A stretch of DNA of 64,000 bases from Erinaceus europaeus (GCF_950295315.1 NC_080164.1:58906528-58970527), one strand, 5' to 3'; positions 31,773 through 42,121 are shown, numbered from the stretch's first letter. Translations and numbers: made by a program. Notes: generated by a model not told the origin, from the letters alone.

Positions 31773-32130
31773 TAGGGGGATGGATAGTAGCACAGTGGGT
31801 TAAATGCATTATGGCACAAACCGCAAGGACCAGCTTAAAGATCCCAGTTCAAGCCCCCGGCTCCCCACCTGCAGGGGAGTCGCTTCACAAGTGGTAAAGC
31901 AGGTCTGCAGGTGTCTATCTTTCTCTCCCCCCTTTGTCTTCCCTTCCTCAGTTTCTCTCTGTCCTATCCAACAACAATGACAGCAATGGCAACAATAGCA
32001 ATCACAACAAGAATGATAAAACAACAAGAGCAACAAAAGAGAAAAAATAGCCTCCAGGAGCAGTGGATTCATGGTGCAGGCACCGAGCCCCAGTGATAAC
32101 CCCGGAGGCAAAATAAATTAATTTTTAAAA
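31773..32130 (+). mobile_element. Hedgehog-type SINE, long form
   Basis: 'gggggatggatagtagcacagtgggttaaatgc' through 'acaacaagagcaacaaaaga' and the extra 'gcctccaggagcagtggattcatggtgcaggcaccgagccccagtgataacccc' tail. It interrupts L1M text, with related A/T-rich flanks (aaattaaa...) as a probable imperfect target duplication. Confidence 0.9.
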
Positions 32131-32480
32131 ATTAAAGTTTTTACTACTTCACACTAGTGAGAGTGACCTACAAGTAAAACAAATACTGGTAAAGAGGTAG
32201 AGAGAGAAATTCTTGGCCACTGTTGTGGGGAAGCAAATTAGTGCAGCCCTTGTGGAGAACAAGATGACAAGTCCTTAACCAAATAAAAACAAATACGTTA
32301 AAATCCATAAAACCACTCCTAGGCATATATCCAGCACTGTCACTTTCCAGCATATAGCCAAATGTTGCAAAAGCACTAATTCCAAAGGATTTATGTATCC
32401 CTATGTTAATAGTAATAAGAGTCAAAATACCCAATCACCTTAAATATCCATAAACAAGTAACTGAATTAAAAAATCACAG

Positions 32481-32515
<35 letters not shown>

Positions 32516-33003
32516 ATAGATATTAATTGTATTGATATATACTTATATTGATTATATATTATAATTATTAATTATATTAATATAGAATTTAACTTATTTT
32601 AATATATATACTTGATCATTGAAAGAAATAAGATTATATTGTTAAAGGCAAAATGGATGGAACTAGATGCATCTAGATGAAGCGAGTGAAGATATGAAAA
32701 ACAATTACTGAACGGTTTAACTCTTTTGTGGAATGCAGAGAACCAAAATACATATTCCAAAACATAGTAACCAAACGGTTTCTTAGACTTTTTGAAAACT
32801 ATGGTGGTTATTAGAGGGGATGGGGTGGGACTGCAGGAGAGTTAGAGGAATTAGAGGAGGGACACAGGAACTTTAGTAGTGGATGTGGTATTGGGAATGG
32901 TGGGGTATATTGAAAGAGAGAGAGGGAGAGAGAAAAGAGGAAACTATATTCCTGTAGCCTTATATTTGTATAGAATAATGTTAAATTAATAATATCTTTT
33001 TAA

Positions 33004-33370
33004 AAAGAAAGAAAGGTGTGCCCTAAAATTCCTATAATACTCCTTAGAACTCTGATAGGATACGAAAGCATAGATGTTTTCTAATTTTCTCTGGTTCCAG
33101 TTTCTTTCTGTGAAACTTGTTCTGTCACATGAAAACTGTCCCTATTCTGCCTATCCTATAAGACAGTCTACATCAGAACTCAGTCCTCTCTTTCTGGGAG
33201 AAATCTAGGAAAAGATCATTTATACAAAGTCTGTGAATATAGCCAGCTTCACCAAAAGATTTTCCCATCATCATGATGTTCAACTGTTTCCTTCTAAAGA
33301 TATCCTGTTTCTCTATCTTCAGACTTTGAACCATATGGAAGCATTTTCTTTACTTGTAAAGAAATATATC
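33004..33370. other. Unannotated sequence
   Basis: No gene or repeat recognised. Confidence 0.35.
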
Positions 33371-33371
33371 C

Positions 33372-33610
33372 CAGGGCTGGGTGGTGGCACACTTGGTTGA
33401 GAGCACATGTTACAGGGTTCAAGGACCCAGGTTCAAGCCCCCAGTCCCCACCTGCAGGGGGAAAGCTTCACAGGTGGCAAAGCAGGGCTGCAAGTGTCTC
33501 TCTGCTGCTCTCTATGTCCCCCACCCTCTCAATTTCTGCCTATCTCAGATAAATAAAGATACTAAAAAAAAAAAAAAAAAACTTAAAAAAAAAGAAGAAA
33601 AGAAATATAT
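33372..33610 (+). mobile_element. Hedgehog-type SINE, second form
   Basis: 'gggctgggtggtggcacacttggttgagagcacatgttacagg', 'ggttcaagcccccagtccccacctgcagggggaaagcttc', CT-rich middle, 'ctcagataaataaag' and poly(A). The 121-aa frame at 33,381 is incidental. Confidence 0.92.
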
Positions 33611-33615
33611 CCCAT

Positions 33616-33619
33616 TTAC

Positions 33620-33650
<31 letters not shown>

Positions 33651-33655
33651 TTTGC
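33616..33655. repeat. (TTTA)n microsatellite
   Basis: Run of ttta units immediately before an antisense SINE, continuous with its A-rich tail on the other strand. Confidence 0.95.
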
Positions 33656-33898
33656 CATCAGGGTTATCACTGGGGTTCAGTGCCAGCACTATGAATCCTC
33701 AGTTCCTGGCAGATGTTTTTTCCTTTTTTTTTCTCCATTAAATTGAGAAGGGGAGGGAGATAGAGAGACAAACCTGCAGGCCTTCACCACCTGTGAAATG
33801 CCAGCCCACTCCCATAGGTGGAGAGCAGGGGCTAGAACCCCAATAAGTGTGTATGATTATATGTGCACTTAATTGGATGCACCACCACTTGGCCTCCC
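33654..33898 (-). mobile_element. SINE, antisense, second/long hybrid form
   Basis: 'ccatcagggttatcactggggttcagtgccagcactatgaatcc' through 'atgtgcacttaattggatgcaccaccacttggcct'. This reads as the reverse complement of a second-form head with the extra tail. Confidence 0.83.
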
Positions 33899-33934
33899 CA
33901 CCCTTTTTCATATTGGTGGACTTTGTGCTTTCCT

Positions 33935-34140
33935 TTTCTTTCTGTTTTTGTAATTTTTATTAGATAGGTCAGAGATAAATTGAGAGGATGGAGAGATAGA
34001 GACAGAAAAAAAATAGACATCTGCAGACCTGCCTCACAACTCTTGAAGCAGACCCCTATAGATGGGCTGCTGCTCGGGCTTGAACATGGGTCATTGCACT
34101 TGGTAATATGTGGGCATAACCCAGTGCACCACTGCCCAGA
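33935..34140 (-). mobile_element. SINE, antisense
   Basis: 'tattagataggtcagagataaattgagagg', 'catctgcagacctgcctcacaactcttgaagcagacccc', 'taatatgtgggcataacccagtgcaccactgcccag'. Confidence 0.83.
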
Positions 34141-34254
34141 CACTGACTTTGTGCTTTTCTGCACAAGTAACCTATAAGATACTGCATTCTCCAGCAGCAC
34201 ATTTGCTACAGACTGAGTTTATCACTGTAGAAAATTTTAAATATCTATATTATT

Positions 34255-34452
34255 TTATTATTTTGCCTCCAGGATTATCAGTGGGGCTCGGTGCCTGCAC
34301 GACAAATCCACTGCTTCTGGAGGCTTTTTTTGGGGGGGTGGGGTAGGACAGAAGGAAATTGAGAGAGGAGGGGAAGATAAGCATCTGCAGACCTGCTTCA
34401 CAGTGAAGGGACCTCGGGAGTCAGAGGCTCAAACAAGGATCCTTGAGGAATA
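34255..34452 (-). mobile_element. Long-form SINE, antisense, head-truncated
   Basis: 'gcctccaggattatcagtggggctcggtgcctgcacgacaaatccactgc', 'aggacagaaggaaattgagagaggaggggaag', 'cagacctgcttcacagtgaaggg'. It ends before the tRNA-like head is complete. Confidence 0.82.
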
Positions 34453-34534
34453 TTTGAGCTTCATACTATTTTAAAACTACATGAACACTAGGACCAAACT
34501 TTGAAATTGCATCCTCCAAATTGTTTTGTATATA

Positions 34535-34732
34535 TTTTTATTTATTTACTATTAGATAAAGAAAGAGAGAAATTGAGAGGAGAGGGGGACATAGAGAGGG
34601 AAAGAGACACCTGAAATCCCGCTTCAATATTCATGAAGCTTTCCCCCTGTTGGTGGGGTCCAGGGGGTTGAACTTGGGTCCTTGTGCACTGTTATGTGTG
34701 TTTTATCAGGTACACCACCACCTGGCCCAGTA
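34535..34732 (-). mobile_element. Second-form SINE, antisense
   Basis: 'atttttatttatttactattagataaagaaagagagaaattgagagg', 'gaagctttccccctgttggtgggg', 'tgtgttttatcaggtacaccaccacctggccc'. Confidence 0.87.
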
Positions 34733-34868
34733 CACAAGGACTCATGTTCAAGCATGAACATGGTGAAGCAGTTCTACATATGTCTCTTGTGTCTCTCTCT
34801 GTCTACTTCCCCCCTCCTCTCAATGTCTGTCTCTATCCAATAATGAATAAATAGAAAAATAAGAAAAA
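34733..34868 (+). mobile_element. Second-form SINE, head-truncated, back-to-back with the previous one
   Basis: 'tacacaaggactcatgttcaagc...ggtgaagcagttctacatatgtctc', CT-rich, 'tctctatccaataatgaataaat'. It forms an inverted SINE pair with 34,535-34,732. Confidence 0.75.
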
Positions 34869-35545
34869 TGGGGAAAGCAACTAAATCATGGTAATTCAAT
34901 GCAATGGAAAGCTATAATACTGTTAAAAAGAAAGATATTTTCCCTGTGAGCTGACATCAATTTGCTATTGGGAAGTGAAATATTTTGTTAGTAAGGAAAT
35001 TATATAGCCTATGTAAAGTACTATACCATTTTATGACAGAAAACAAATATTTGTATTTATATTTACTTTCTATAAAGTAAGCAAGCAAATTACATAGCTT
35101 TGCAGCTGGAAGGTACTCTACATCCTCAAGTAAACTAGCCTCAAATGAAGCTGAGGGAGAAGCTTCATGATAGGAAAAGAGAAACTGGTGACATTAGTGA
35201 GTTGAGTGATTAACCAACACTGAAATTTCTGTATTTTCAGTTAAAGAATGCAACAAGATCCCTTTATTTTCTGTTGTCTATTCCATTAGTTCCAAGTAAA
35301 AGCATCCTTTATTATATCTTAAGTAAACAATCATAAATATAGACAAAGATTTATATACAATGATTATCATTAGAGATATTTTATAAATACTTTATATATA
35401 ATAAGAAATAAATGTATTTCAGCTCAGACGCATCTGCTTTTTATTCTTAGATTTCTGGATTGGTATCAGTCCTTCTATGAGCCTGCAACATTTATAGTTA
35501 TATTTCTTTAATTGATGATATTTTACCTACCTATTTATGTATCTT
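34869..35545. other. Single-copy-looking AT-rich sequence
   Basis: No gene. A phrase at 35,104 ('gctggaaggtactctacatcctcaag') may be a decayed MIR/L3-type remnant, not called. Confidence 0.35.
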
Positions 35546-35547
35546 TA

Positions 35548-35708
35548 CTCATCATGAGAATGTGAACTCTTTGCAGAAAAAGACTACTTACTGGTTATTA
35601 CTTAGCTGCATATCCATAATGCCCAGTCAAAGGTCTAGATACATAGATGCTCCATAAATATTTATAGCCTTTGTGGTTGTGTGGTTGGATGAATAAATGA
35701 ATGAATCT
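35548..35708 (+). mobile_element. L2 3' end
   Basis: 'catgagaatgtgaactctttgcagaaaaagactacttac...ctgcatatccataatgcccag...tagatacatagatgctccataaatatttatagcc...gaataaatgaatgaat' follows the L2 3' consensus (actgtgagctccttgagggcaggg...cagtgcctggcacatag...gctcaataaatatttgttgaatgaatga). Confidence 0.72.
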
Positions 35709-36845
35709 TAACTATGGATATGTCAAAACTGTGGGACAGTTAGTTTCTAATCTTGTGATGATTTTCTGTGTTTTTCAAAGAAGTGGGAAAGAGTGCTTTA
35801 AAATATTGACTATGCAGAAATTAAGAATAGACATTTTTAAACTCATCAATATTTAAAATCTCTTTCTAAAATTTATTAGTCAAAATTCATTAATAAATAT
35901 TTATAATTGAAATGGCTGAATACAAACCCCATACTGTTATTCTCTCATGAAAAATTAAATTGACTTACTCTTTTGATTAATTTTGAAAGCTTTGGTTTAA
36001 GGTTATAGGAATCTGACAGAAAAATTGAAGCCATGATTGATTTACATGACACACTTTAATGGAAAATGCTGTAAAACATAGCAAAAGCACTCTGACATCT
36101 TTAATGATGAACTCACAAGAAATGCCAGGTTTGCATGATAGGAAAAGGTCTCAAAACCTTTTCTGATCTCATACTCACCCTTGCTGATGTCCCTGATTGG
36201 ACAAGTTGCTTTCACTTTCCTAATTGGTACCTCCAAGAGGAGTAGAAAGACAAGACAGCATCATTCCCTTGTTTTATAAATAATGTTAACGCTAAGTTTT
36301 ATTAAAGAAAAAAAAAACTTAAGCCCACAGAAAGAGGATATAAAATAATCTTCACATTTCATATTAAACTCTTGTGACAGTTGCTCTTTGTTTCTGTTTG
36401 TTTGCTTGCTTTAGATTTATTTTTAATTCTGAATTTTACTCCTCTTTTGGATAATAAAATGTTTCTTTTCTATAGCATAAAGAATTTAAAATTTAAAAAC
36501 TTATCAGTTCACATTTTACTTTGATGAAAGCTTATTTTGAAGATCAAGTTTTTGCTTGTCTTTGAACATTTCTGTAACCCTGTAAAAGGAAGACTCTATA
36601 CAAGCAGTAAAAGAATATGTCCATCAGTTAATCTGAAATAGTGAATGTTAATATGCATTAAAATGAGTTTTGTTTTTCTGTTTAGTTTTTATAATGTTAT
36701 TACTTAAGCAGAATAGTGTACCTAATATGCAATTATGTATTGTATAAATACAGCTTAGTAATAAAGGTTTGATTTATATTATTTCTGCAGAAATAGATTT
36801 TTCCTTATGTGAACATTTACTAATTTACATGTATGTGCATTCAAT
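35709..36845. other. Single-copy-looking AT-rich sequence
   Basis: No gene. The 64-aa minus-strand frame at 36,042-36,236 shows no domain. Confidence 0.35.
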
Positions 36846-36846
36846 A

Positions 36847-36990
36847 ACCTTAGTAAAGTATAATTTACATACCATGAATATACCTACTTTAAATGTACAA
36901 TTCAATGATTTTTAGTAAACTTATGGACAACAATCACCATATTTCTATTTTAAAGCACTTTGCACTATTCACACTCACAGCTCAGTATTA
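36847..36990 (-). mobile_element. Ancient L1 (L1ME-type) 3' fragment, antisense
   Basis: 'agtaaagtataatttacataccatgaatatacctactttaaatgtacaattcaatgatttttagtaaacttatggacaacaatcacc' is the well-known antisense L1M 3' phrase. Confidence 0.75.
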
Positions 36991-37025
36991 AATTTTAAGG
37001 AGAAGTAAATACACTCTTAAAAATT

Positions 37026-37240
37026 AAGAGCCGAGCAGTGGAGCACCTGGCTGAACATGTGTTAACAATGAGCCAAGCACCTGGGTTCTGATCCCCATCC
37101 TCAGTGGGGAAACCTCATGAGCAATGAAGCAGTGCTGCAGGTGTCTCTTTCACCCTTTCTATATCTCTATGCCCCCTCAATTTCTCTGCCTCTGTTCAAT
37201 AGGTAATAAGTAAAATACACACACACAAATTAAGCAATTT
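37026..37240 (+). mobile_element. Second-form SINE
   Basis: 'agagccgagcagtggagcacctggctgaacatgtgttaacaatg', 'ctgggttctgatccccatcctcagtggggaaacctcatg', 'gcagtgctgcaggtgtctc', CT-rich end, 'ttcaataggtaataag'. Confidence 0.82.
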
Positions 37241-37387
37241 AGGCAGGCAAAATAACTTACTTGGATTGTGTGTCGCTATGTTATCTTACTTTACGTTACA
37301 CTACGTTATGTTTGAAACTTAAATTCAAACCCAGCCCCCACCACATAGAAGGAAGCTTTGTTACTACAGTTACTGAGTTACTGTACT

Positions 37388-37436
37388 TTATTTAATAAAT
37401 AAATAAATAAATAGATGAATAAATAAATAAATAAAG
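37388..37436. repeat. (AAAT)n microsatellite
   Basis: Run of aaat units with one 'gatg' interruption, directly before a SINE. Confidence 0.93.
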
Positions 37437-37605
37437 GCCCAGGCTGTGGAGCACTGGGTTAAGTGCTCATAGTGCAAAGTGCAAGGACTAGCACAAGGAT
37501 CCCAGTTTGAGTTCCAGCTCCCCACCTGCAAGGGAGGTTGCTTCACTAGCAGTAAAGCAGTTTTGCACGTGTCTTTTGTCTCCTCTCCCTATCATTAAGT
37601 AACAA
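37437..37605 (+). mobile_element. Hedgehog-type SINE, 3'-truncated
   Basis: 'gcccaggctgtggagcactgggttaagtgctcatagtgcaaagtgcaagg', 'atcccagtttgagttccagctccccacctgc', 'gcagtaaagcagttttgcacgtgtc'. It lacks the 'caacaaggg' tail. Confidence 0.83.
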
Positions 37606-37862
37606 ACATTGTGAATCACGGAGCACATATCAAAGGATAACTAAATATATATTTTGTATGAAAAAGACATTAAATTAAATTGATACATAAGTTATTTTAG
37701 CACATCAAGTATCTCAGCTGTATATTTTCAGAACTATACATAATGTTAAATTTTCAGATACACTGAAATGATAATACTATCATGTAATCAAAAAACATTT
37801 TAAAGTAGTGGAAATGAGTACTGACAAAGCTTGTTTATACGACAATTGACATCAAATATACA
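37606..37862. other. Unannotated AT-rich sequence
   Basis: No gene or repeat recognised. Confidence 0.3.
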
Positions 37863-38150
37863 AATTAGGGAGTCAGGCTGTAGCACAGCGGGTTAAGCTC
37901 AAGTGGTTCAAAGTGAAAGGTCCGGCTTAAGGATTCTGGTTCGAGCCCTGGCTCCCCACCTGCAGGAGAGTCGCTTCAAGAGTGGTGAAGCAGGTCTATA
38001 GGTGTCTATCTTTCTCTCCCCCTCTGTCTTCCCCTCCTCTCTCCATTTCTTTCTGTCCTATCCAACAACAATGATATCAATAACAAAAATAATTAAACAA
38101 GGGCAACAAAAGTGAATAAATAAAATAAAAATAAAATATAAAAAAAAATA
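37863..38150 (+). mobile_element. Hedgehog-type SINE, near full length
   Basis: 'taggggagtcaggctgtagcacagcgggttaagctc'-type head (37,867 onward), 'ctggttcgagccc', 'gtgaagcaggtctataggtgtctatc', tail 'aacaagggcaacaaaagtg'. Flanks share 'atatacaaa', a probable imperfect target duplication. Confidence 0.92.
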
Positions 38151-38341
38151 TATACAAAATACATATTTTAAGTCAAGTATAAATGCCATGTGTGAAATAA
38201 ATAATACATGTAAAAACATCTTATGAAAAATCTAACTAACATAAAATTTATTTTATAAATGGAATTAGGCAATGGGTGAACATTTTAAGATTCTACGGAA
38301 CTTTTCATGTGTACACCTGGTAACCATGTTGTTAATAATTT

Positions 38342-38456
38342 TTTTTAACCAGATAACTGCTTAGCTGTGGCTTATGGTGGTGCAGGGAATTGAACCTGGA
38401 ACCTCAGGCTTGAAAAGTCTGCTTGCAAAACCATTCTGTTACCTCCCCCACCCCAC
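38342..38456 (-). mobile_element. Third-form SINE, antisense
   Basis: 'taactgcttagctgtggcttatggtggtgcagggaattgaacctggaacctcaggc...gcaaaaccattctgttacctccccc' is the reverse complement of the 'ataatggttatgcaaa' form. Confidence 0.75.
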
Positions 38457-38588
38457 AAATATCCCTTTTACTTTGTCTATTAATCTAAAAATTTAGAGTA
38501 AGCAATTATGTAGTGTTTTTCATGATTTCCAGGGAATTTGAAAAGAAATGCTAACTACAGTAGATCTATTTATTATAAAGTAGAACTT

Positions 38589-38887
38589 AAGATTTCAGAG
38601 TGAGGGTCGGGCAGTAGCACAGAGAGTGCTGATGGCATGAAGCTCAAGGACTGGCATAAGGATCTGGGTTCAAAACCCCAGCTCCCCAAGGGTGGGGGTT
38701 GCTTCACAAGTGGTGAAGCAGGTCTGCAGGTGTCTTTGTCTCCCCCTCTCTGTCTTCCCTTTCTCTCTCCATTTCTCTCTGCCCTATCCAACAACGACAT
38801 CAATAACAACAACAATAATAACTACAACTATTTAAAAAAAAAAACAAGGGGTCAAAAGGGAATAAATAAAAAAGATTTCAGAGTGAG
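38589..38887 (+). mobile_element. Hedgehog-type SINE with perfect 16-bp target duplication
   Basis: The insert is 38,605-38,871, flanked by exact 'aagatttcagagtgag' (38,589-38,604 and 38,872-38,887). The head reads 'ggtcgggcagtagcacagagagtgctgatgg', with the 'gggttaagc' region altered. The tail has a 'tttaaaaaaaaaaa' insertion before 'caaggg'. Confidence 0.95.
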
Positions 38888-39759
38888 ATAACACAAAATC
38901 AAACTATGGACTCATTTGCTTTACATAAATGTGTTCTGTAGGATGGAGATTGTTTTAGCAGAAAAATGAAGGTAAAAGTCATTCCATCCAAATATCAAAA
39001 CCACACTAACATTTGACCAATACTACAAAAGCGAAATTCTCACTTATTTCAGAGGACAATGTAACTTTATTCCTTTGCTAGCTAATTTCACTAATCTCTG
39101 CCCTACCTGAATTGAATGTGCATGCCAAAATACTCTGAGAAAGTGGTTCTTGCTTCAGCTCAAGTAAGAACTAGAAGTACAGAATATCTTTAGGGATTTT
39201 TGACTGAATAAGGTAAGCATGAAATGTTTAGAGTGTTCTGATCAGATTTGGGGTAGAATGTGAAATGTCTTTATTAAAATATCCTTAAATTTCCTGAATC
39301 TTCAGGCCAAGTCTGTTGTAACTACAGCTGAAGAGTAACATTTTACATCTTAAAGATGTAAAGTGTCCTATGGTCACACTAGTGCTTCCTTTGCTCTCAG
39401 CACCTCTACCCAAGAGCCAGGCACAACTGTTCCTGGGACAGCACATCCCAGACATCCTATTTTATAATCATCCCAGCACATCCTATTATATAATTACAAA
39501 CAGTTCTCCATTTTGCACATTGTCTTTAGGCACTAAAGGCAACCAGTGGAAAACCAGGACACTGCCAAGAATCCTCAGTTATTTCTTGCATCCTAAGGGC
39601 CCATTAATTTTCTTGTCTCCCATGCTAACAGGTTTAAGACAGTGAAAATAATATGCAAACTCCTTTGGCCACCTAATTCTTCAGCAGTGAGTTTGTAATT
39701 CTTTTGTCTTGTTTTTCTATTCCAATTTGCATGCTTTTCCTCGTCTATTCTTTATGTTC

Positions 39760-39793
<34 letters not shown>

Positions 39794-39980
39794 GCTATAG
39801 GAAGGTTAAATATTTTTCCTAGTTTACTGTTTTTCAAGGTAATTAGACAGATTAAATAAATCTAATTACTTCTAAAATGACTTTGTTTGTCAAAACATGA
39901 AAATACAAATCCTTTGAGATATTCCAAGGATTTCCCTCTAGGGAATTTCAAAGTCAGTTTAGATCAATTTACTTTATTTT
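38888..39980. other. Single-copy-looking sequence with an (AT)n run
   Basis: No gene. The 91-aa frame at 39,370-39,645 has no known domain. An (AT)n tract lies at about 39,763-39,794. Confidence 0.4.
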
Positions 39981-39981
39981 A

Positions 39982-40105
39982 TTTTTATTGCCACCTGACT
40001 TACCACTGGGGCTCAGTGCCTGCATGGTAAATTCATCATTCCTACAACTCCCCTCTCATCCCAGGCCTTTTTTTTTTTTTTTTAATTTGTTAGGTAAATA
40101 GAAAG
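39982..40105 (-). mobile_element. SINE tail fragment, antisense
   Basis: 'ttgccacctgacttaccactggggctcagtgcctgcatggtaaattc' is the reverse complement of the SINE extra tail, followed by poly(T) and 'gttaggtaaatagaaagggaga'. It is truncated before the head. Confidence 0.7.
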
Positions 40106-40270
40106 GGAGAGGCAATAGTACTGGGTATAAGGGCACTGAGCCCTGGTGCATAATGTTGGGAAAGCACCCAAGTTGGGATGAAAACATTTTGCAGACACCT
40201 GTCACAAGAAGATACAAAATTATACCCATGTGTCAACAACTGTACAGTAATCCATTAACTTCTCAGTACA
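40106..40270 (+). mobile_element. Short dispersed lineage repeat
   Basis: 'gtactgggtataagggcactgagccc...gcagacacctgtcacaagaagatacaaaattatacccatgtgtcaacaactgtacagtaatcc' shares its end with 23,815-23,885. It lies directly beside the retrotransposon fragment at 40,282. Confidence 0.45.
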
Positions 40271-41051
40271 TTTTTTATATTTTTTCTTCTAGCGTTTGCC
40301 CTTCTTCCGTAGCCAGTCAACAGCATCAGGTTGAGCCTGATGTAAAGTTTCGAGACCTCCTTTGAATCTGGAGAGGTGGCAGTCGTTGACTATGTGGGTC
40401 ATAGTCTGTCTGGAGCCGCAGGGGCAGTTTGGGTCGTCTCTGGCTCCCCAGCGATGGAACATAGCTGTGCACTGGCCATGGCCTGTTCGATAGCGATTGA
40501 GGAGAGCCCAATCATAACGTGCTAGGTCAAAGCCGGGTTGACGCTTGCAGGGGTCTGTGATGAGGTGTTTGTTCTTTACCTTGGCTGACTGCCAGCTCTG
40601 TTTCCAAGAGACTGGAACAGAGAAGTTCAGTGTAGGCGTAGGGGACCAGATTGAGTGACGAGACGTCAAGCGTTGAACAGGGTGGGCGAAGATATACGCG
40701 TATATTGGCAGGTCCAGTCGAGCGTAGACATGGGAAATGAACTTAGATGATGCCGCATCCCGATGAATATCTGGCGGGGCGATGTTGCTAAGAACTGGCA
40801 GCCATGGAACCGGGGTAGAACGGATGGTTCCAGAAATTATCCTCATGGAGGAATATAATTTGGAATCGACCAAGTGGCATGGGGGCTACGGAACCATACT
40901 GGGGCACAGTATTCTGCAGTGGAATAGCATAATGCCAGAGATGATGATCGTAGTGTGGAAGCGCTCGCGCCCCATGAGGAGCTGGCCAGTCTTGCAATGA
41001 TGTTATTCCTCGCACCCACCTTTGCTGCAGTTTTTATGAGTTTTTTATATT
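40271..41051 (-). mobile_element. 5'-truncated non-LTR retrotransposon of unusual, Jockey-like type
   Basis: The inserted sequence is 40,282-41,040 (759 bp), minus strand, bounded by the exact 11-bp repeat 'ttttttatatt' (40,271-40,281 and 41,041-41,051). In the element's direction it begins inside reverse-transcriptase-associated coding sequence, 5'-truncated. It ends with stop codon TAG followed only by 'aagaaaa', so there is almost no 3' UTR. In that direction the 5' junction is 'ctt/aatata', close to the L1-type endonuclease preference TT/AAAA. Base composition is visibly GC-richer than both flanks, with several CpGs (cgcgtatat, gacgtctcg, gggcgcgagcgc) that are rare elsewhere here. These features indicate a target-primed insertion that is neither L1 nor SINE. 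Confidence 0.85.
40289..41034 (-). pseudogene. C-terminal region of a non-LTR retrotransposon reverse transcriptase, one frameshift
   Basis: Two overlapping minus-strand frames cover one protein C-terminus. The upstream part (about 41,034-40,875) reads 'KTAAKVGARNN', 'LASSSWGAS' and 'YSTAEYCAPVWFRSPH', the post-catalytic (thumb-like) motifs of Jockey/RTE-type polyproteins. A one-base frameshift near 40,873 leads into the 194-codon part, with 'SSMRIISGTIRSTPVPWLPV' at 8-27 and 'RYRTGHGQC' at 127-135. It then has a cysteine-histidine motif C150-x-C152-x7-H160-x4-C165 ('CPCGSRQTMTH'), and ends 'GGLETLHQAQPDAVDWLRKK' plus TAG. Many invertebrate elements annotated 'RNA-directed DNA polymerase from mobile element jockey' end with this RTGHG...CxCG...H...C...WL pattern. 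That is family recollection, not a search. The palm catalytic motifs (FADD-type) are absent through truncation. Confidence 0.85.
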
Positions 41052-41370
41052 AAGTTATCTTAACACTGTAAAAACTTATTGTTGTTTTTTTAAATTATAT
41101 AATAAAGATAACTAAAGCACAATATAAAGACAAAAAAAAATCTTTGTTTCCTATGGGGATTATTCAAAGGCAAAGAAAAACCTTTTTGCAATTGCCTGTA
41201 GTTACTTTTAAAATGTTACTGTCATCTTGAATAGATAACTAAGTTTTATTTCATAGCAATCAGTGATCCTACTTAATAAAGACTTCAAATTTTTACTCAT
41301 TTCTTTTTTACTACTTTTGATTTTTTATTTTTCTCAGACCAAACCCTAGATGAAAGTGTGATCTTGAAGG
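41052..41370. other. Unannotated AT-rich sequence
   Basis: No gene or repeat recognised. Confidence 0.3.
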
Positions 41371-41371
41371 A

Positions 41372-41500
41372 GTGCAAGCTCCTGCTTCCCACATGCAGAG
41401 GAAAAGCTTCCCAAGCAGTGAAGTAGTGCTGCGGCATGTGAAGCAGTACCACAGTTGTCTCTCTTTCTCTCCACCCCCATATATATTAATAAATCTATTC
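41372..41500 (+). mobile_element. Second-form SINE fragment
   Basis: 'tgcaagctcctgcttcccacatgcagaggaaaagcttcccaagcagtgaagtagtgctgcgg...caccacagttgtctctctttctctcc'. Diverged, with the head lost. Confidence 0.65.
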
Positions 41501-42087
41501 ACCCTTAGCTTAACATTGAGATCAAATTCTTTCTCTCCCACCCCTTGTCCTTCTATCCCCATTTTTTCCTTTTTCATACCCTGGGTCATTCATAACTTTT
41601 TAGATCCAATCAGTCTTCAGTCTTTTTTTTTTTTTCCCCTTCAGACTTTCTCATTCTAGAAGTACCTATAAACAGCTTCTAAATTACTTCAGAACATATT
41701 ACGAACCTTTCCCCCTACTTAAGACACAACCTATATTCCTTGAAAATCTTTCATACAGAGGTTTTATCCTTCACTCTATTTCTGGTAGATTCCAAAAGTC
41801 TATGTTCTATAATGCAAATACAATTATGCTACAATTTAACATTCAACAATTACAGCATATGACCTACAGAATAAATTTCAAATTCAACTTCACGGAAAGG
41901 CTTCCTTAACTAATAATTTACCTGATTCTCTAGTGTTGCCCATTATGATACTCTCTTCACATCCTTTACCCGTCTAAGTAATTAAAAGCTATCCCTTGAA
42001 TGGATTGTGCTTCTTTACATCTGTCTTAGTGCATAGTAGTTCTGTTCTTTGAAATTTCTTTTCTTCCTGTGACCACAGACAAATTTC

Positions 42088-42090
<3 letters not shown>
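41501..42090. other. Unannotated sequence
   Basis: No gene recognised; pyrimidine-rich blocks at 41,525-41,640 give chance open frames. Confidence 0.35.

Positions 42091-42091
<1 letters not shown>

Positions 42092-42121
<30 letters not shown>

Larger units (their letters stand above)
29400..33003 (+). mobile_element. Ancient L1M, sense, split by later insertions
   Basis: Sense L1 phrases occur in three blocks. 29,430-29,885 has 'aaaactggacagccacatatgg', 'ctcaaaaatggattaaagacctggaactgtaaaatacatagg'. 31,558-31,772 has 'ttatataactcaatgacaaaaac' and 'gagaaatgcaaattaaa'. 32,130-33,003 has 'actacttcacactagtgagag', 'gcagcccttgtggagaac', 'accactcctaggcatatatccag' and a 3' UTR with 'gtggttattagaggggatggggtggg'. 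The gaps are a 1.7-kb 3'-UTR repeat (29,886-31,557) and a SINE (31,773-32,130). Includes (AT)n/(GT)n at 32,480-32,515. Confidence 0.82.

Noticed and set aside
33372..34868. CRISPR-like spaced repeats
   Set aside because: The recurring words are SINE copies of mixed orientation and unequal spacing in a mammalian genome.
40289..40873. The 194-codon minus-strand frame as a domesticated host gene
   Set aside because: It begins mid-domain after a frameshift, lacks an ATG start, and sits inside an insertion with a target duplication. It looks like a truncated retrotransposon, not a gene.
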